A stretch of 64,000 nucleotides of DNA from Mycobacterium sp. Root265. GTDB lineage: Bacteria > Actinomycetota > Actinomycetes > Mycobacteriales > Mycobacteriaceae. This document shows, one piece after another, positions 42,779 to 51,655 of the stretch. How positions within the stretch are numbered: position 1 is the stretch's first letter; each line of letters starts with the position of its first letter. Made by a program: the position numbers and the translations under genes. The notes under the pieces are model-generated. The model made no database searches. It saw only the letters and a list, made by a program, of their open reading frames with translations, and had not been told where the DNA came from. The stretch covers positions 373,313 through 437,312 of the forward strand of contig NZ_LMJA01000012.1 of the NCBI RefSeq assembly GCF_001428895.1, given 5' to 3'.

Positions 42779-43548
42779 ATGACCCTCCGTGGACTTCAAG
42801 GCAAAGTGGCCGTAATCATCGGCGGCGCTTCCGGACTGGGCGCGGCGACCGCGGTTCGACTCGGCCAAGAGGGTTGCCGCGTTGTCGTTGGTGACATTGC
42901 TTCGGATGGTGCCCAGCGGACCGCCGATGCAATCAGGACCAACGGTGGAAACGCGTCGGCGCTCCCGTGCGACCTCTCAGATCCGGCGTCGATCAAGTCC
43001 CTCTTCGTCGCGGCCAGGGACACCTTCGGTGGAGTCGACGCCGTCTTCAACGTGGGTGCGGACATGAGTACGCTCGCCGCCGACACGGACGTCGTGGACA
43101 TCGATCTGGACGTGTGGGATCGAGTCATGAGCGTCAACCTGCGCGGCTACGTCAGCGCCATGAAGCACGCCATCCCGGTGATGCTCGAGGGTGGCGGCGG
43201 AGCGATCGTGAACATGTCGTCCACGGCCGCCTTCCAGGGGGAATCGACGCGACCTGCCTACGCCACCGCCAAGGCCGGGATCGGCGCCCTCACCCGCCAC
43301 GTGGCGTCACGCTGGGGTAAGGAGGCCGTTCGGTGCAACGCCGTCGCCCCCGGCTTCACCGCCACGGACACAATCAGATCCGCACCGCAGTGGCCGGCGC
43401 TCGAGTCAGCCGCACTGCAGCGATGCGCAGTCCGCGCGTCGGCGAACCCGACGACGTCGCATCGCTGGTGGCATTTCTGCTTTCGGACGAAGGGTCGTGG
43501 ATCAACGGCCAGGTGATCAGCGTTGACGGTGGAACCGTACTGCGCTGA
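42779..43548 (+). pseudogene. Short-chain dehydrogenase/reductase with a frameshift near 43422
   Basis: 256-residue classical SDR when joined. The first frame has IIGGASGLGAATAVRLGQEG and catalytic STAAFQGESTRPAYATAKAG, and continues to about 43422. After that only the neighbouring frame reads like an [23 protein letters not shown], then [11 protein letters not shown]. Inserting one base after CAGCG restores the normal [12 protein letters not shown] junction. So either a one-base deletion replaces the last 40 residues, or the base was lost in the sequence. GTGs and ATGs around 42779 are compatible with the start. Confidence 0.82.
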
Positions 43549-43618
43549 TACCGACGATTCGTTCCGCCAACGCTCAGGCCGCCTCTGTGCCCTGCAGGTG
43601 ACGAAGCCGAGCCGGTCG

Positions 43619-44974
43619 TCAACCGATCTGAGCCGAGTCCTTGCGTTCGGTGATCGGTCGCGCGAGTTCCTGCTCCTCGCACAGCTTCTGCAGTCGGATC
43701 ACCGTTTCCTCCACGCCCGGTCCCAGACGCTTACCCGGAGTGAACGTGGCGGGCAAGTGTCGCATGCCTTGGATGACGCCGATGGTGTCGTAATGCACGG
43801 CGCCGGCGGCATCACAGTGGTAGTCCGGCATCCGGTCCATCACCGCTGTCAGCATCGATTTGAATACGGTGCGGGCGACGTTCGACCCGATACAGCGGTG
43901 CACGCCCAGACCGAAGCTGAAATGCCGGTTGGCCTTTCGGTCCAGGAGGACCGAATCGGGATTCGCGAACAGCTCAGGGTCGCGGTTGGCCATGGCCCAG
44001 GACAGCCACAGCCGCTCGCCCTCCTGCAGTCGGGCTTCGCCGACCTCAATGGTGTCGGCGACGGTGCGCGCATCACCGGGAGCGGGAGTGAAGTAGCGCA
44101 GGAACTCTTCGGTGGCCGGGTTGAGCAACGTGTCGCGGTCGGCACTGAGTCGGCTGCGCTCCGCGGGATGTTCGGACAACCACTCCAAAGCATGTGCGGT
44201 GAGCGCAGTGGTGGTATCGAATCCGCCACCGATCAGTAGGTTGAGCATGCCGATCAACTCGATGTCCGCCGGTGGCTCATCGTCGATCCGCAGCACGGCC
44301 AAGGCGTTGATGATGCCAGGGCGCGGGGTCTCCCGGATCTCGGCGAGGTTGGTGAACAGGTCGACCACCATGTTCATGTATAGGTCTCGAATTCGGCCGG
44401 AGTCCGGAGAATTAGGGGCCGTGTACACCGAAGCGTGGGCAGGCTCGTTGTAAACGGTCCATTTGTCCAACCGCACCCCGAGCATCGCCAACGTCAGGAC
44501 AGCGGGAACGACATTGGCCAAGTCATCGACGAAATCGATCTGACCGCTCTCGATCCGGTCGTCAATGCACGCTCGCACGATCTCATCGACGAATGGCTCC
44601 CACCGCCGAACCGCGGCAGGCGACAGGTAGGGATTGAGCGCCGAACGATAGTACCGGTGCTCGGGATCGTCCATCTCCAGCATGCCGCCGCGAAAACCCG
44701 CGGAATCGATCATCTTCGGGATCGAGATACCCCTGTACCCGCGCCGCTGGTTGTGCACGTCGTGGTCGTTGGAGACGTGCGGGCACCGTGCGAGATCGAA
44801 GACCTCCTGGCCACCGGCAGCGACCCAGTGCCCCTCGTAGGTCTCGGTCCACGCTATCGGACACTTGGTGTGCATCTCATGGGTGATGTCGAGGAAGTTC
44901 TCACGGTATTCCGGCGTGTGGCGGTCGAAGTGATAGCTCGGTGCGGTGTCGCTGTTGTCGGGCGCTGTGGTCAT
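43619..44974 (-). CDS. Cytochrome P450
   Basis: 451-residue bacterial class I P450. I-helix LIGGGFDTTTALTAH, ExxR in EEFLRYF, and heme-binding FGLGVHRCIGSN with the axial Cys at 361. Probably hydroxylates a lipophilic substrate with electrons from the ferredoxin encoded immediately upstream. Its ATG at 44974 overlaps the ferredoxin stop (ATGA). The C-terminus is long (ETVIRLQKLCEEQELARPIT) compared with related P450s. Confidence 0.92.
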   Translation of the reverse strand: MTTAPDNSDTAPSYHFDRHTPEYRENFLDITHEMHTKCPIAWTETYEGHWVAAGGQEVFDLARCPHVSNDHDVHNQRRGYRGISIPKMIDSAGFRGGMLEMDDPEHRYYRSALNPYLSPAAVRRWEPFVDEIVRACIDDRIESGQIDFVDDLANVVPAVLTLAMLGVRLDKWTVYNEPAHASVYTAPNSPDSGRIRDLYMNMVVDLFTNLAEIRETPRPGIINALAVLRIDDEPPADIELIGMLNLLIGGGFDTTTALTAHALEWLSEHPAERSRLSADRDTLLNPATEEFLRYFTPAPGDARTVADTIEVGEARLQEGERLWLSWAMANRDPELFANPDSVLLDRKANRHFSFGLGVHRCIGSNVARTVFKSMLTAVMDRMPDYHCDAAGAVHYDTIGVIQGMRHLPATFTPGKRLGPGVEETVIRLQKLCEEQELARPITERKDSAQIG

Positions 44975-45219
44975 CGCTCGCCTTCCGCCGGCGCGCCGTG
45001 GGCGGCGCGCGCCCGGCTCAGATGTTCGATCATCACCGTGATCGCCTGTTCGGGGCACGACTGCGCGGCTTCTCGCACAACCGCCTGATGTTCCTCGGGG
45101 ACCTCGTCATGGATGGGATGTGCGTGCCCGTCAACATCATCCAATTCGAATGACTCCGGCGCGATCATCGCGCACAACGTATGACCCTGGCAGCGAGCGG
45201 CATCCACACTTACGCGCAT
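44971..45219 (-). CDS. 3Fe-4S-type ferredoxin, P450 redox partner
   Basis: 82 residues with CQGHTLC, an acidic middle and a single downstream SCPEQA, the spacing of the CxxHxxC...C ferredoxins that serve actinobacterial P450s. The second residue of the C-x2-H-x2-C motif is His. No ferredoxin reductase is encoded in the window, so a chromosomal reductase elsewhere must supply electrons. GGAGG is five bases before the ATG. Confidence 0.9.
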   Translation of the reverse strand: MRVSVDAARCQGHTLCAMIAPESFELDDVDGHAHPIHDEVPEEHQAVVREAAQSCPEQAITVMIEHLSRARAAHGAPAEGER

Positions 45220-45274
45220 CCTGCCTCCTTCATCTGGTTACCTGGATTGACCGGTTTCTTTGCGAACTCACGGA

Positions 45275-46018
45275 TCACATGACAGCTGCACCGTTGACGC
45301 CGATGACCTGACCGTTGATATAGCCGGCAGCCTCCGAGCAGAGGAAGGCACAGACCGCGCCCACATCCTCGGCAATTCCAAGTCTGCGAGCCGGAATCGC
45401 TTGGGTGAGAAACTCGGTCGGCGGCAACTTGCCTTCGCTCTGCTGCTGACGCAACATCGGCGAGTCAATGACGAACGGCGGCACGGTGTTCGCGGTGATG
45501 CCCTTGGCGGCGTAATCGATGGCCAGGGTCTTTGTCATCGCGATCACACCACCCTTGGTGGCGGAGTAGTGCCCCTGTTTGGGCGCGCCCTGCTGACCCG
45601 CGGCCGAAGAAATCGTCACGATCCGCCCCCATTTTGCGGCCACCATGTCGTTCAGCGCAGCGCGCACCGAGAGGAAGGTCCCCGTGAGGTTGACCGCCAG
45701 GTAGCGGTTCCATTCGTCCAGGCTGATCTGGTCGAAACGGGTGAACCCCGCGATCGCCGCGCTGGTCACCAGGATCTCGACGGGACCAAGCTGGCTACGC
45801 ACCAGATCAAAAGCGTGCTGCGTGCCTTGCTCGTCGGAGACGTCGACACCGATGCCTCTGGCCTGGGCGCCGAGACTTTGCAGGTCGGTGGCGACTGCAT
45901 CGGCAGCTTTGGCATTGATATCCAGCACTGCCACCTTGTGACCATCGCGGGCGAGGGCGGTCGATATCGCCCGGCCCAGGCCGGAGGCGCCTCCGGTCAC
46001 CACCGCTACACGGATCAC
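45275..46018 (-). CDS. Short-chain dehydrogenase/reductase
   Basis: 247-residue classical SDR of the FabG-like type: TGGASGLGRAISTAL (about 8-22), SAAIAGFTRF, catalytic SSAAGQQGAPKQGHYSATKG. The start is a GTG at 46018 with AAGGA upstream. First gene of a three-gene unit (SDR, ferredoxin, P450), 36 bases from the operator at 46054. Probably oxidises the alcohol made by the P450. Confidence 0.9.
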   Translation of the reverse strand: MIRVAVVTGGASGLGRAISTALARDGHKVAVLDINAKAADAVATDLQSLGAQARGIGVDVSDEQGTQHAFDLVRSQLGPVEILVTSAAIAGFTRFDQISLDEWNRYLAVNLTGTFLSVRAALNDMVAAKWGRIVTISSAAGQQGAPKQGHYSATKGGVIAMTKTLAIDYAAKGITANTVPPFVIDSPMLRQQQSEGKLPPTEFLTQAIPARRLGIAEDVGAVCAFLCSEAAGYINGQVIGVNGAAVM

Positions 46019-46053
46019 TGCACATCCTTGGGTCTTATCGGCACATCACATTG

Positions 46054-46069
46054 CTGTACGAATGTATAG
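46054..46069. promoter_or_regulatory. Operator of the oxidative island (copy 3)
   Basis: CTGTAC-GAAT-GTATAG, one mismatch from a perfect dyad, upstream of the SDR/ferredoxin/P450 unit. Confidence 0.65.
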
Positions 46070-46110
46070 CGCATCCTAGACCTATCGCACAAGCGTCAAC
46101 GCCGGCGGCG

Positions 46111-46881
46111 CTACACGCCGGCGGGGCCGGGCGCACCGTGCATGTACAGGGTCTGGCCAGAGCAGAAGCTGGACGCATCGGAGGCGAAAAATAGGACGCC
46201 GTAGCCAATCTCATCCGGCTCCCCCAATCTGCCGAGTCCGTTGGACATGGCGATCGCCTCGGGATCCAGGCCGTATCTGGCGGCGTCGTCGGTGAGGGTG
46301 GCCGCGCGAACCGCCCCGACCGCGATCGCGTTCACACGAACACCCTTCTTGGCCCACGCCGCCGCCATCGAACCGGTCATCGCATTGACGGCCGCCTTGG
46401 CCGCGCTATAGGGAGCGGCTTGGGGCATTGCCAGCAGGCTTGCACCGGACGAGATGTTGACGATGGCGCCCTTACCCTGGGCGAACATCGGCTTGGCAGC
46501 AGCCTTGGACAGGTGCCAGACGGAACCGAAGTTCAGTGCCATGGTTCGCTCGAAGTCATCGTCGGGCCACTTCATAATCGATTTGGTTTCCGCGCCGCCG
46601 GCGCAATTGACGAGAATGTCCAACTTCCCGAATTCCGCCATTGTGGTGTCGACGAGCTCGCGGCACGCCTCCGCCGACGTCACATCGCACGAGGTGGACA
46701 GCGCGCGACACCCCAGCTCGCGCACGTCCTTGGCCGTCGACTCCAGCGGTGCAGAACGGCGCCCGGCCAGCACGACGTCGGCGCCCCGTTCGGCGAGTAC
46801 CAACGCAGAGGCGCGGCCGATCCCGGTGCCGCCACCGGTTATCAGGGCCACACGGCCATCGAGGGCAAACCGATCGTCCAC
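46111..46881 (-). CDS. Short-chain dehydrogenase/reductase
   Basis: 256-residue classical SDR: TGGGTGIGRASALVLAERGA, NCAGGAE, catalytic SSGASLLAMPQAAPYSAAKA, and a C-terminal FCSGQTLYMHG. The GTG at 46881 is preceded by AGGAG seven bases earlier; longer open reading upstream overlaps the divergent promoter and is not protein-like. It is a single-gene unit with its own operator at 46937, divergent from the P450 at 47068. Confidence 0.88.
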   Translation of the reverse strand: MDDRFALDGRVALITGGGTGIGRASALVLAERGADVVLAGRRSAPLESTAKDVRELGCRALSTSCDVTSAEACRELVDTTMAEFGKLDILVNCAGGAETKSIMKWPDDDFERTMALNFGSVWHLSKAAAKPMFAQGKGAIVNISSGASLLAMPQAAPYSAAKAAVNAMTGSMAAAWAKKGVRVNAIAVGAVRAATLTDDAARYGLDPEAIAMSNGLGRLGEPDEIGYGVLFFASDASSFCSGQTLYMHGAPGPAGV

Positions 46882-46936
46882 TACATCACTCCTGAGCCTC
46901 GTGGCGGCAACGATTACCCGGTACAGCCGCCGATTG

Positions 46937-46952
46937 TTGTACGAGCGTATAG
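46937..46952. promoter_or_regulatory. Operator of the oxidative island (copy 4)
   Basis: TTGTAC-GAGC-GTATAG, two arm positions off a perfect dyad, in the intergenic region between the SDR at 46881 and the P450. A half-site GTACAG lies 16 bases to its left. Confidence 0.6.
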
Positions 46953-47007
46953 CATCAGCCACGGTGCGGATCGTGGAAACCAGTCGCTTGCCGCGAAAAC
47001 GTGCGAG

Positions 47008-47023
47008 TTGTACTGTCGTATAG
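47008..47023. promoter_or_regulatory. Operator of the oxidative island (copy 5)
   Basis: TTGTAC-TGTC-GTATAG, 45 bases before the preferred P450 start. Confidence 0.6.
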
Positions 47024-47067
47024 CATCTCTCATGCTTCTGCCCCATTCCCTTGCCGAGGAGGCTGCG

Positions 47068-48255
47068 TTGAGCGACTTGTACTACGACCCCTGGGACTTC
47101 GACATCGACCTGGATCCGTACCCGACCTACAAGAGGCTCCGGGACGAAATGCCGGTCTACTACAACGAAAAACACGACTTCTGGGGAGTGAGTCGTTACG
47201 CCGACGTGGACGCGGCGCTCAAGGACACCACCCGGCTCAGCTCCGCAAAGGGTGACATTCTCGAGGTGGTGATGACCGATCCCGTCATGCCACCCGGAAT
47301 TTTCATCAACGAAGACCCGCCACTGCACACCATCCACCGGGCAATCGTGTCGCGGGCCTTCACCCCCAAAAAGATGCGTGCCATCGAGGACAAGATTCGT
47401 AATTTCTGCGTCGCATGCCTGGATCCGCTGGTCGGTGGTGACCGGTTCGACTTCGTCGAGGATCTCGGCGCTGAACTCCCGATGCGCACCATCGGCATGC
47501 TGGCCGGCATTCCTGACTCCGAGCAACCCGCGGTGCGCGAGCACGCCAATCAGGTGCTGCGCAATGAGGCCGGTAAGCCGATGGAGATCAAGAAGGACCG
47601 GTACTTCACCGGAGAGATGTTTGGCGAGTATGTCGCATGGCGCGAGAAGAATCCCTCCGACGACCTGATCACCGAATTGCTCAACGTCGAGTTCGAAGAC
47701 GAGACCGGCACCACCCGCAAGTTGCACAAGCAGGAACTCATCGTGTTCTTGGCTGTTGTCGCCGGGGCCGGAGTCGAGACGACCGGCCGGCTGTTCGGCT
47801 GGATGGGCAAGGTCCTGGCCGAGCACCCCGACCAACGCGCCGAGCTGGCGGCCGACCCATCAAAGATCCCGCTGGCGATCGAGGAACTGCTGCGTTTCGA
47901 ACCGCCGGGGCCGCACGTCGCCCGCTACATCGCCACCGACGACGTCAGTTTCCAAGACCAAGTGGTGCCCGCGGGCAGTCCACTCCTGATCATGCTGGCC
48001 TCGGCCAACCGCGATGAGCGCCACTTCGATGACCCCGATCGGTTCGACATTCGCCGCAAGCCGGGCGGCCACCTCACGTTCGGACGTGGCGCTCACTTCT
48101 GCGTCGGCTCTCCGCTGGCACGGCTGGAGGGTCGGGTGGCTCTCGAAGAAGTGCTCAAGCGCTGGCCCACATGGGAAGTCGACATGTCCAAGGCCACCCG
48201 CTCGCGCACGTCCACCGTGCGTGGGTGGGACACCATGCCGGCGATTGTCGGATAA
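47068..48255 (+). CDS. Cytochrome P450
   Basis: 395-residue bacterial P450: I-helix VVAGAGVETTGRLFG, ExxR in EELLRFE, heme-binding FGRGAHFCVGSP with Cys345. The N-terminus (LYYDPWDFDIDLDPYPTYKR) resembles mycobacterial P450s acting on bulky hydrophobic compounds. The TTG at 47068 is the preferred start because GAGGAGG is five bases upstream; an ATG at 47032 is the alternative but nearly touches the operator at 47008-47023. It is followed two bases later by the mycofactocin-type SDR. Confidence 0.9.
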   Translation: MSDLYYDPWDFDIDLDPYPTYKRLRDEMPVYYNEKHDFWGVSRYADVDAALKDTTRLSSAKGDILEVVMTDPVMPPGIFINEDPPLHTIHRAIVSRAFTPKKMRAIEDKIRNFCVACLDPLVGGDRFDFVEDLGAELPMRTIGMLAGIPDSEQPAVREHANQVLRNEAGKPMEIKKDRYFTGEMFGEYVAWREKNPSDDLITELLNVEFEDETGTTRKLHKQELIVFLAVVAGAGVETTGRLFGWMGKVLAEHPDQRAELAADPSKIPLAIEELLRFEPPGPHVARYIATDDVSFQDQVVPAGSPLLIMLASANRDERHFDDPDRFDIRRKPGGHLTFGRGAHFCVGSPLARLEGRVALEEVLKRWPTWEVDMSKATRSRTSTVRGWDTMPAIVG

Positions 48256-48257
48256 TC

Positions 48258-49079
48258 ATGAGTGACTCACCACGCCGGGTCGCTGTCATCACCGGTGCGG
48301 CGCGAGGACAGGGTCGCAGCCACGCCGTTGCGCTGGCCGCCCAGGGTATCGACATCATCGCGATCGACCGCTGCGCCGACATCGACTCCATCCCCTACCC
48401 GTTGGCCACCAACGCCGACCTCGACGAGACCGCGGACCTGATTCGCGGTGCGGGTGCACGGGCGGTCACTGCGGTCGCCGACGTTCGCGACCTTGGCGGC
48501 CTGCAAGCCGCCGTCGACCGTGGCGTCAGCGTTCTCGGCAACGTCAGCATCGTCATCGCCAATGCGGGCGTGGTGGGAATGGGGCTGACAGACCCTCTCG
48601 ACCAAGACGTGTATCGCGACATCGTCGAGACAAACCTATCCGGGGTCTGGCACACGATCGCCACGACCGCCCCGTCCATGATCCGGGGCGGCACCGGAGG
48701 ATCCATGGTGCTGATCAGTTCCATGCAGGGATTGGTCGGCCGCGGTGGCGATGGAAGCGCTGCGACCTTCGCCTACGCTGCGTCCAAGCACGGCGTTGTC
48801 GGGCTGATGCGATCCGCGTCGTACGCCTACGCATCTCACAACATCCGGGTGAATACTGTGCACCCCACTGGTGTTGCGACCCCGATGATCTTCAACCAGC
48901 ACATGGCCGATATGTTCGCCGCGAACCCGGAAGGCAGCGCCATGACCGGCAACCTGTTGCCGGTGCCATATGTCGAGCCGCAAGATGTCACCAACGCCGT
49001 GCTGTTCTTGATCAGCGACAGCGCCCGCTACGTCACCGGAATGACCATGCCCGTGGACGCGGGCTTCGCGGTGATGTGA
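48258..49079 (+). CDS. Mycofactocin-coupled-type SDR oxidoreductase
   Basis: 273-residue SDR with the signature of the mycofactocin-coupled family (TIGR03971 type): GAARGQGRSHAVALAAQG and the extra segment YPLATNADLDETADLI before the NADH-site helix, which holds the cofactor in a non-exchangeable state. Catalytic SSMQGLVGRG and YAASK. Such enzymes pass electrons to mycofactocin rather than freely exchanging NAD. The stop of the P450 is two bases before its ATG, so it likely oxidises the P450 product. Confidence 0.87.
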   Translation: MSDSPRRVAVITGAARGQGRSHAVALAAQGIDIIAIDRCADIDSIPYPLATNADLDETADLIRGAGARAVTAVADVRDLGGLQAAVDRGVSVLGNVSIVIANAGVVGMGLTDPLDQDVYRDIVETNLSGVWHTIATTAPSMIRGGTGGSMVLISSMQGLVGRGGDGSAATFAYAASKHGVVGLMRSASYAYASHNIRVNTVHPTGVATPMIFNQHMADMFAANPEGSAMTGNLLPVPYVEPQDVTNAVLFLISDSARYVTGMTMPVDAGFAVM

Positions 49080-49094
49080 TCGACCGCTTCGCAC

Positions 49095-50696
49095 TCACCG
49101 CGCATTGCGGATCAAATCGGCTGCCCGCCAGGCAATCGCCATGATCGGTCCGTTCAGGTTTCCCGCAACCATCGTGGGAAGAACCGAGCAGTCGACCACC
49201 CGAAGCCCATTGACGCCCCGCACCCGCAACTGGTCATCGACCACATCGTCATCGTTCGGCCCCATGGCCAGGCTGCCCGCTGCGTGATAGCCGCAGTAGC
49301 CGCCGGCGAGCACGCTGTCGACCAACTCGTCCTCACTCTGCACACCGGCGCCGGGGAATGTCTCGTGGCTGATGCGCTCGGCGATGGGCGACTGCTCGAA
49401 GATGGTGCGCATCATGCGCAGCATGTTCGCGGTGGCGGCGCGGTCGTAGTCGGTGTCCAGGTAGTTCGGGTCGATCCGAAGCGCCGTATCCGGCGCGCTG
49501 GAGACGATCTCGATGGAACCCTGCGAGGTCGGGCGCAAGACCATCCCCAGGCATGAGACACCGGCCTGTCGTTCGATGGCCACCGGCTCTCCGACGTTGT
49601 AGGGCGGGATGGTCCACGGGCCCATCATCAGTTGGGCGTCGGGACGCTCGGCATCGGGCTGCACTTTGGCGAAGCCCACGATGTCGAAGGACGGCGCAGC
49701 CAATGGCCCCTTGCGGGTGGCAAGATACTTCGCGCTGGTCATGGCCTGCCCGAGATTGGTGGCCAACTGACGGTTGTACCCGAGATCATCGCGAAGCTGT
49801 AAACGCAGCGTCGCGCAACGGTGTTCGAGTAAACCCCGGCCCACTTTGTCGCGTTCGAGGTAGATGCGTACACCGGCGGCGTCCAGCACGCTGCGCGGAC
49901 CGATACCCGACATCTGCAGCAGTCGTGGGCTGTTGAGGCTGCCGAGGGCAACGATGACCTCTCGGGATGCGCGCACCGTTTCGCGACCACCCTTGTGCAG
50001 AGCTAGGACTCCGACGGCTCGGCCTGCTTCCAAGACGAGCCGCTCGACGACCGTCCCTGTTCGCACGGTGAGGTTCCGGCGGCTGCGCGCGGGCTTCAGG
50101 AATGCGGTCGCGGCACTGATGCGCCGGCCGTTCTTGATGGTGGAGGTGGCATAGCCGATGCGTTCGCCATCATGCTCGTTGATGTCCTCGACCACCTGCA
50201 GACCAATCGCGGCACCGGATGCCAACATCTCCCGGCACAGCGGGTCCGGGTCCCTGGGGACCGAGATGTGCAACGGCCCGCCCGTCCCGCGCGTGCGCGA
50301 GGCCCCGAACTCGTTGCCCTCGAAAGCCTTGAAGATGGGCAGCATGTCATCCCATCCCCAGCCCTTGTTGCCAAGGCCCTCCATGATGTCCCAGTCGGCC
50401 CTGGTTCCGCGGTTGTAGATCATCCCGTTGATCGAGCTCGATCCGCCGAGCACTTTGCCGCGCATCCATTGTTCGGTGTGGCGGTTGGGGCCCAACGGTG
50501 TCGTCGAGTAGTGCCACATGTGCTTCTCGCTGTCGAACAGTTTGCCCGCGCCCTTGGGCACCATGAACAGCGGATTGAGATCGGACCCACCGGCCTCCAA
50601 CAGCAGCACAGACACGGCCGGATCCTCAGACAATCGGTTGGCCAGCACGCAGCCTGCTGAACCCGCTCCCGCAATGATGTAGTCGTACGTCGGCAT
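49095..50696 (-). CDS. GMC oxidoreductase (choline-dehydrogenase-like alcohol oxidase)
   Basis: 533-residue flavoprotein: FAD site YIIAGAGSAGCVLANRL (residues 6-22), GGSSSINGMIYNRG, the second GMC signature GSLNSPRLLQMSGIGP, and C-terminal GYHAAGSLAMG with the catalytic His, then GLRVVDCSVLPTMVAGNLNG. It oxidises an alcohol to an aldehyde or ketone. It ends 15 bases from the convergent mycofactocin-type SDR and has its own operator at 50737. GGAG is nine bases before the ATG. Confidence 0.92.
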   Translation of the reverse strand: MPTYDYIIAGAGSAGCVLANRLSEDPAVSVLLLEAGGSDLNPLFMVPKGAGKLFDSEKHMWHYSTTPLGPNRHTEQWMRGKVLGGSSSINGMIYNRGTRADWDIMEGLGNKGWGWDDMLPIFKAFEGNEFGASRTRGTGGPLHISVPRDPDPLCREMLASGAAIGLQVVEDINEHDGERIGYATSTIKNGRRISAATAFLKPARSRRNLTVRTGTVVERLVLEAGRAVGVLALHKGGRETVRASREVIVALGSLNSPRLLQMSGIGPRSVLDAAGVRIYLERDKVGRGLLEHRCATLRLQLRDDLGYNRQLATNLGQAMTSAKYLATRKGPLAAPSFDIVGFAKVQPDAERPDAQLMMGPWTIPPYNVGEPVAIERQAGVSCLGMVLRPTSQGSIEIVSSAPDTALRIDPNYLDTDYDRAATANMLRMMRTIFEQSPIAERISHETFPGAGVQSEDELVDSVLAGGYCGYHAAGSLAMGPNDDDVVDDQLRVRGVNGLRVVDCSVLPTMVAGNLNGPIMAIAWRAADLIRNAR

Positions 50697-50736
50697 CCGG
50701 CACTTCTCCTACTGATCGAGCGAAGCAATCCCCGCG

Positions 50737-50752
50737 CCGTACGAACGTACAG
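50737..50752. promoter_or_regulatory. Operator of the oxidative island (copy 6)
   Basis: CCGTAC-GAAC-GTACAG, one mismatch from a perfect dyad, upstream of the GMC gene and 28 bases from copy 7. Confidence 0.65.
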
Positions 50753-50780
50753 CATCTGCGTGTCCTGCGTCACCATTGCG

Positions 50781-50796
50781 CTGTACGCATGTACAG
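50781..50796. promoter_or_regulatory. Operator of the oxidative island (copy 7)
   Basis: CTGTAC-GCAT-GTACAG, perfect dyad, 22 bases before the SDR start at 50819. Confidence 0.75.
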
Positions 50797-50818
50797 CTAA
50801 CGGTGATAGCGTGCAGAC

Positions 50819-51631
50819 ATGACCCCGACTTCGGAAACGCTCGGCACCGCACCCGGCCGCGGACGCCTGCGCGGCCGTCGAATCGTCGTTATCGGCGCCG
50901 GATCTCAACCCTCCCCGGACCCCGAAGTGACCATCGGGAACGGTCGTGCGATCGCAGTGCTGTGTGCGCGCGAAGGTGCGGCCGTGGCGTGCGTCGACAG
51001 GGACAAGGAGGCCGCCGACGAAACGGCGCGCCTGTGCGCCGACGAGGGCGGCGAAACTGCCACCATCATCGCGGATGTGCGCGATGCCGACCAGTGCGAA
51101 CGACTGGTGCACCAGGCCCACACCCAGCTCGGGGGACTCGACGGGTTGGTCGCCAACGTCGGTTACGGCGCCGGCGGCGGGCTCGCCGACACCACGCCAG
51201 AGATCTGGGACGACGTGTTCGCGGTCAACGTGCGCTCACACTTTCTGACCGCCCGCGCCGCGATGCCGCTGCTCGCCGATGACAGCGCGATCGTGTTCAT
51301 CGGATCAGCGGCGGGCATCAGAGCGGGCACCAGACTACCGGCGTACGACTCATCGAAGACCGCCCTGAACGGACTCTGCCGGCATGTGGCACTCGAAGGC
51401 GCCCCCCGCGGCATTCGCGCCAACCACGTGATTCCAGGCGCGGTGGACACTCCCCTGGGCCGCGTCGGCGATCAGCTCGTCCACATGCGGACGAAGATCA
51501 AATGGCCGCTGGGACGCCAAGCCTCGGCGTGGGACATTGCCTACGCCACCGTGTTCATGCTCAGCGGAGAATCCAGCTACATCACGGCCCAATCGCTTGT
51601 CGTCGATGGCGGCAAGACTCAGTTCGGCTGA
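50819..51631 (+). CDS. Short-chain dehydrogenase/reductase
   Basis: 270-residue SDR. The N-terminal glycine motif is split by an insertion (IVVIGAGSQPSPDPEVTIGN, then GRAIAVLCAREGA), which is seen in some actinobacterial SDRs. Catalytic SAAGIRAGTRLPAYDSSKTA with YxxxK. Short distance (22 bases) from operator to ATG and no Shine-Dalgarno suggest a leaderless or nearly leaderless transcript. It is followed by a nitroreductase after 24 bases. Confidence 0.87.
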   Translation: MTPTSETLGTAPGRGRLRGRRIVVIGAGSQPSPDPEVTIGNGRAIAVLCAREGAAVACVDRDKEAADETARLCADEGGETATIIADVRDADQCERLVHQAHTQLGGLDGLVANVGYGAGGGLADTTPEIWDDVFAVNVRSHFLTARAAMPLLADDSAIVFIGSAAGIRAGTRLPAYDSSKTALNGLCRHVALEGAPRGIRANHVIPGAVDTPLGRVGDQLVHMRTKIKWPLGRQASAWDIAYATVFMLSGESSYITAQSLVVDGGKTQFG

Positions 51632-51655
51632 TCGCGACCATCGTAGAGAGAGCGA

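Noticed and set aside
46882-47835. N-terminal extension of the SDR at 46111
   Set aside because: It runs through the divergent promoter and antisense to the P450; the GTG at 46881 with AGGAG is the start.
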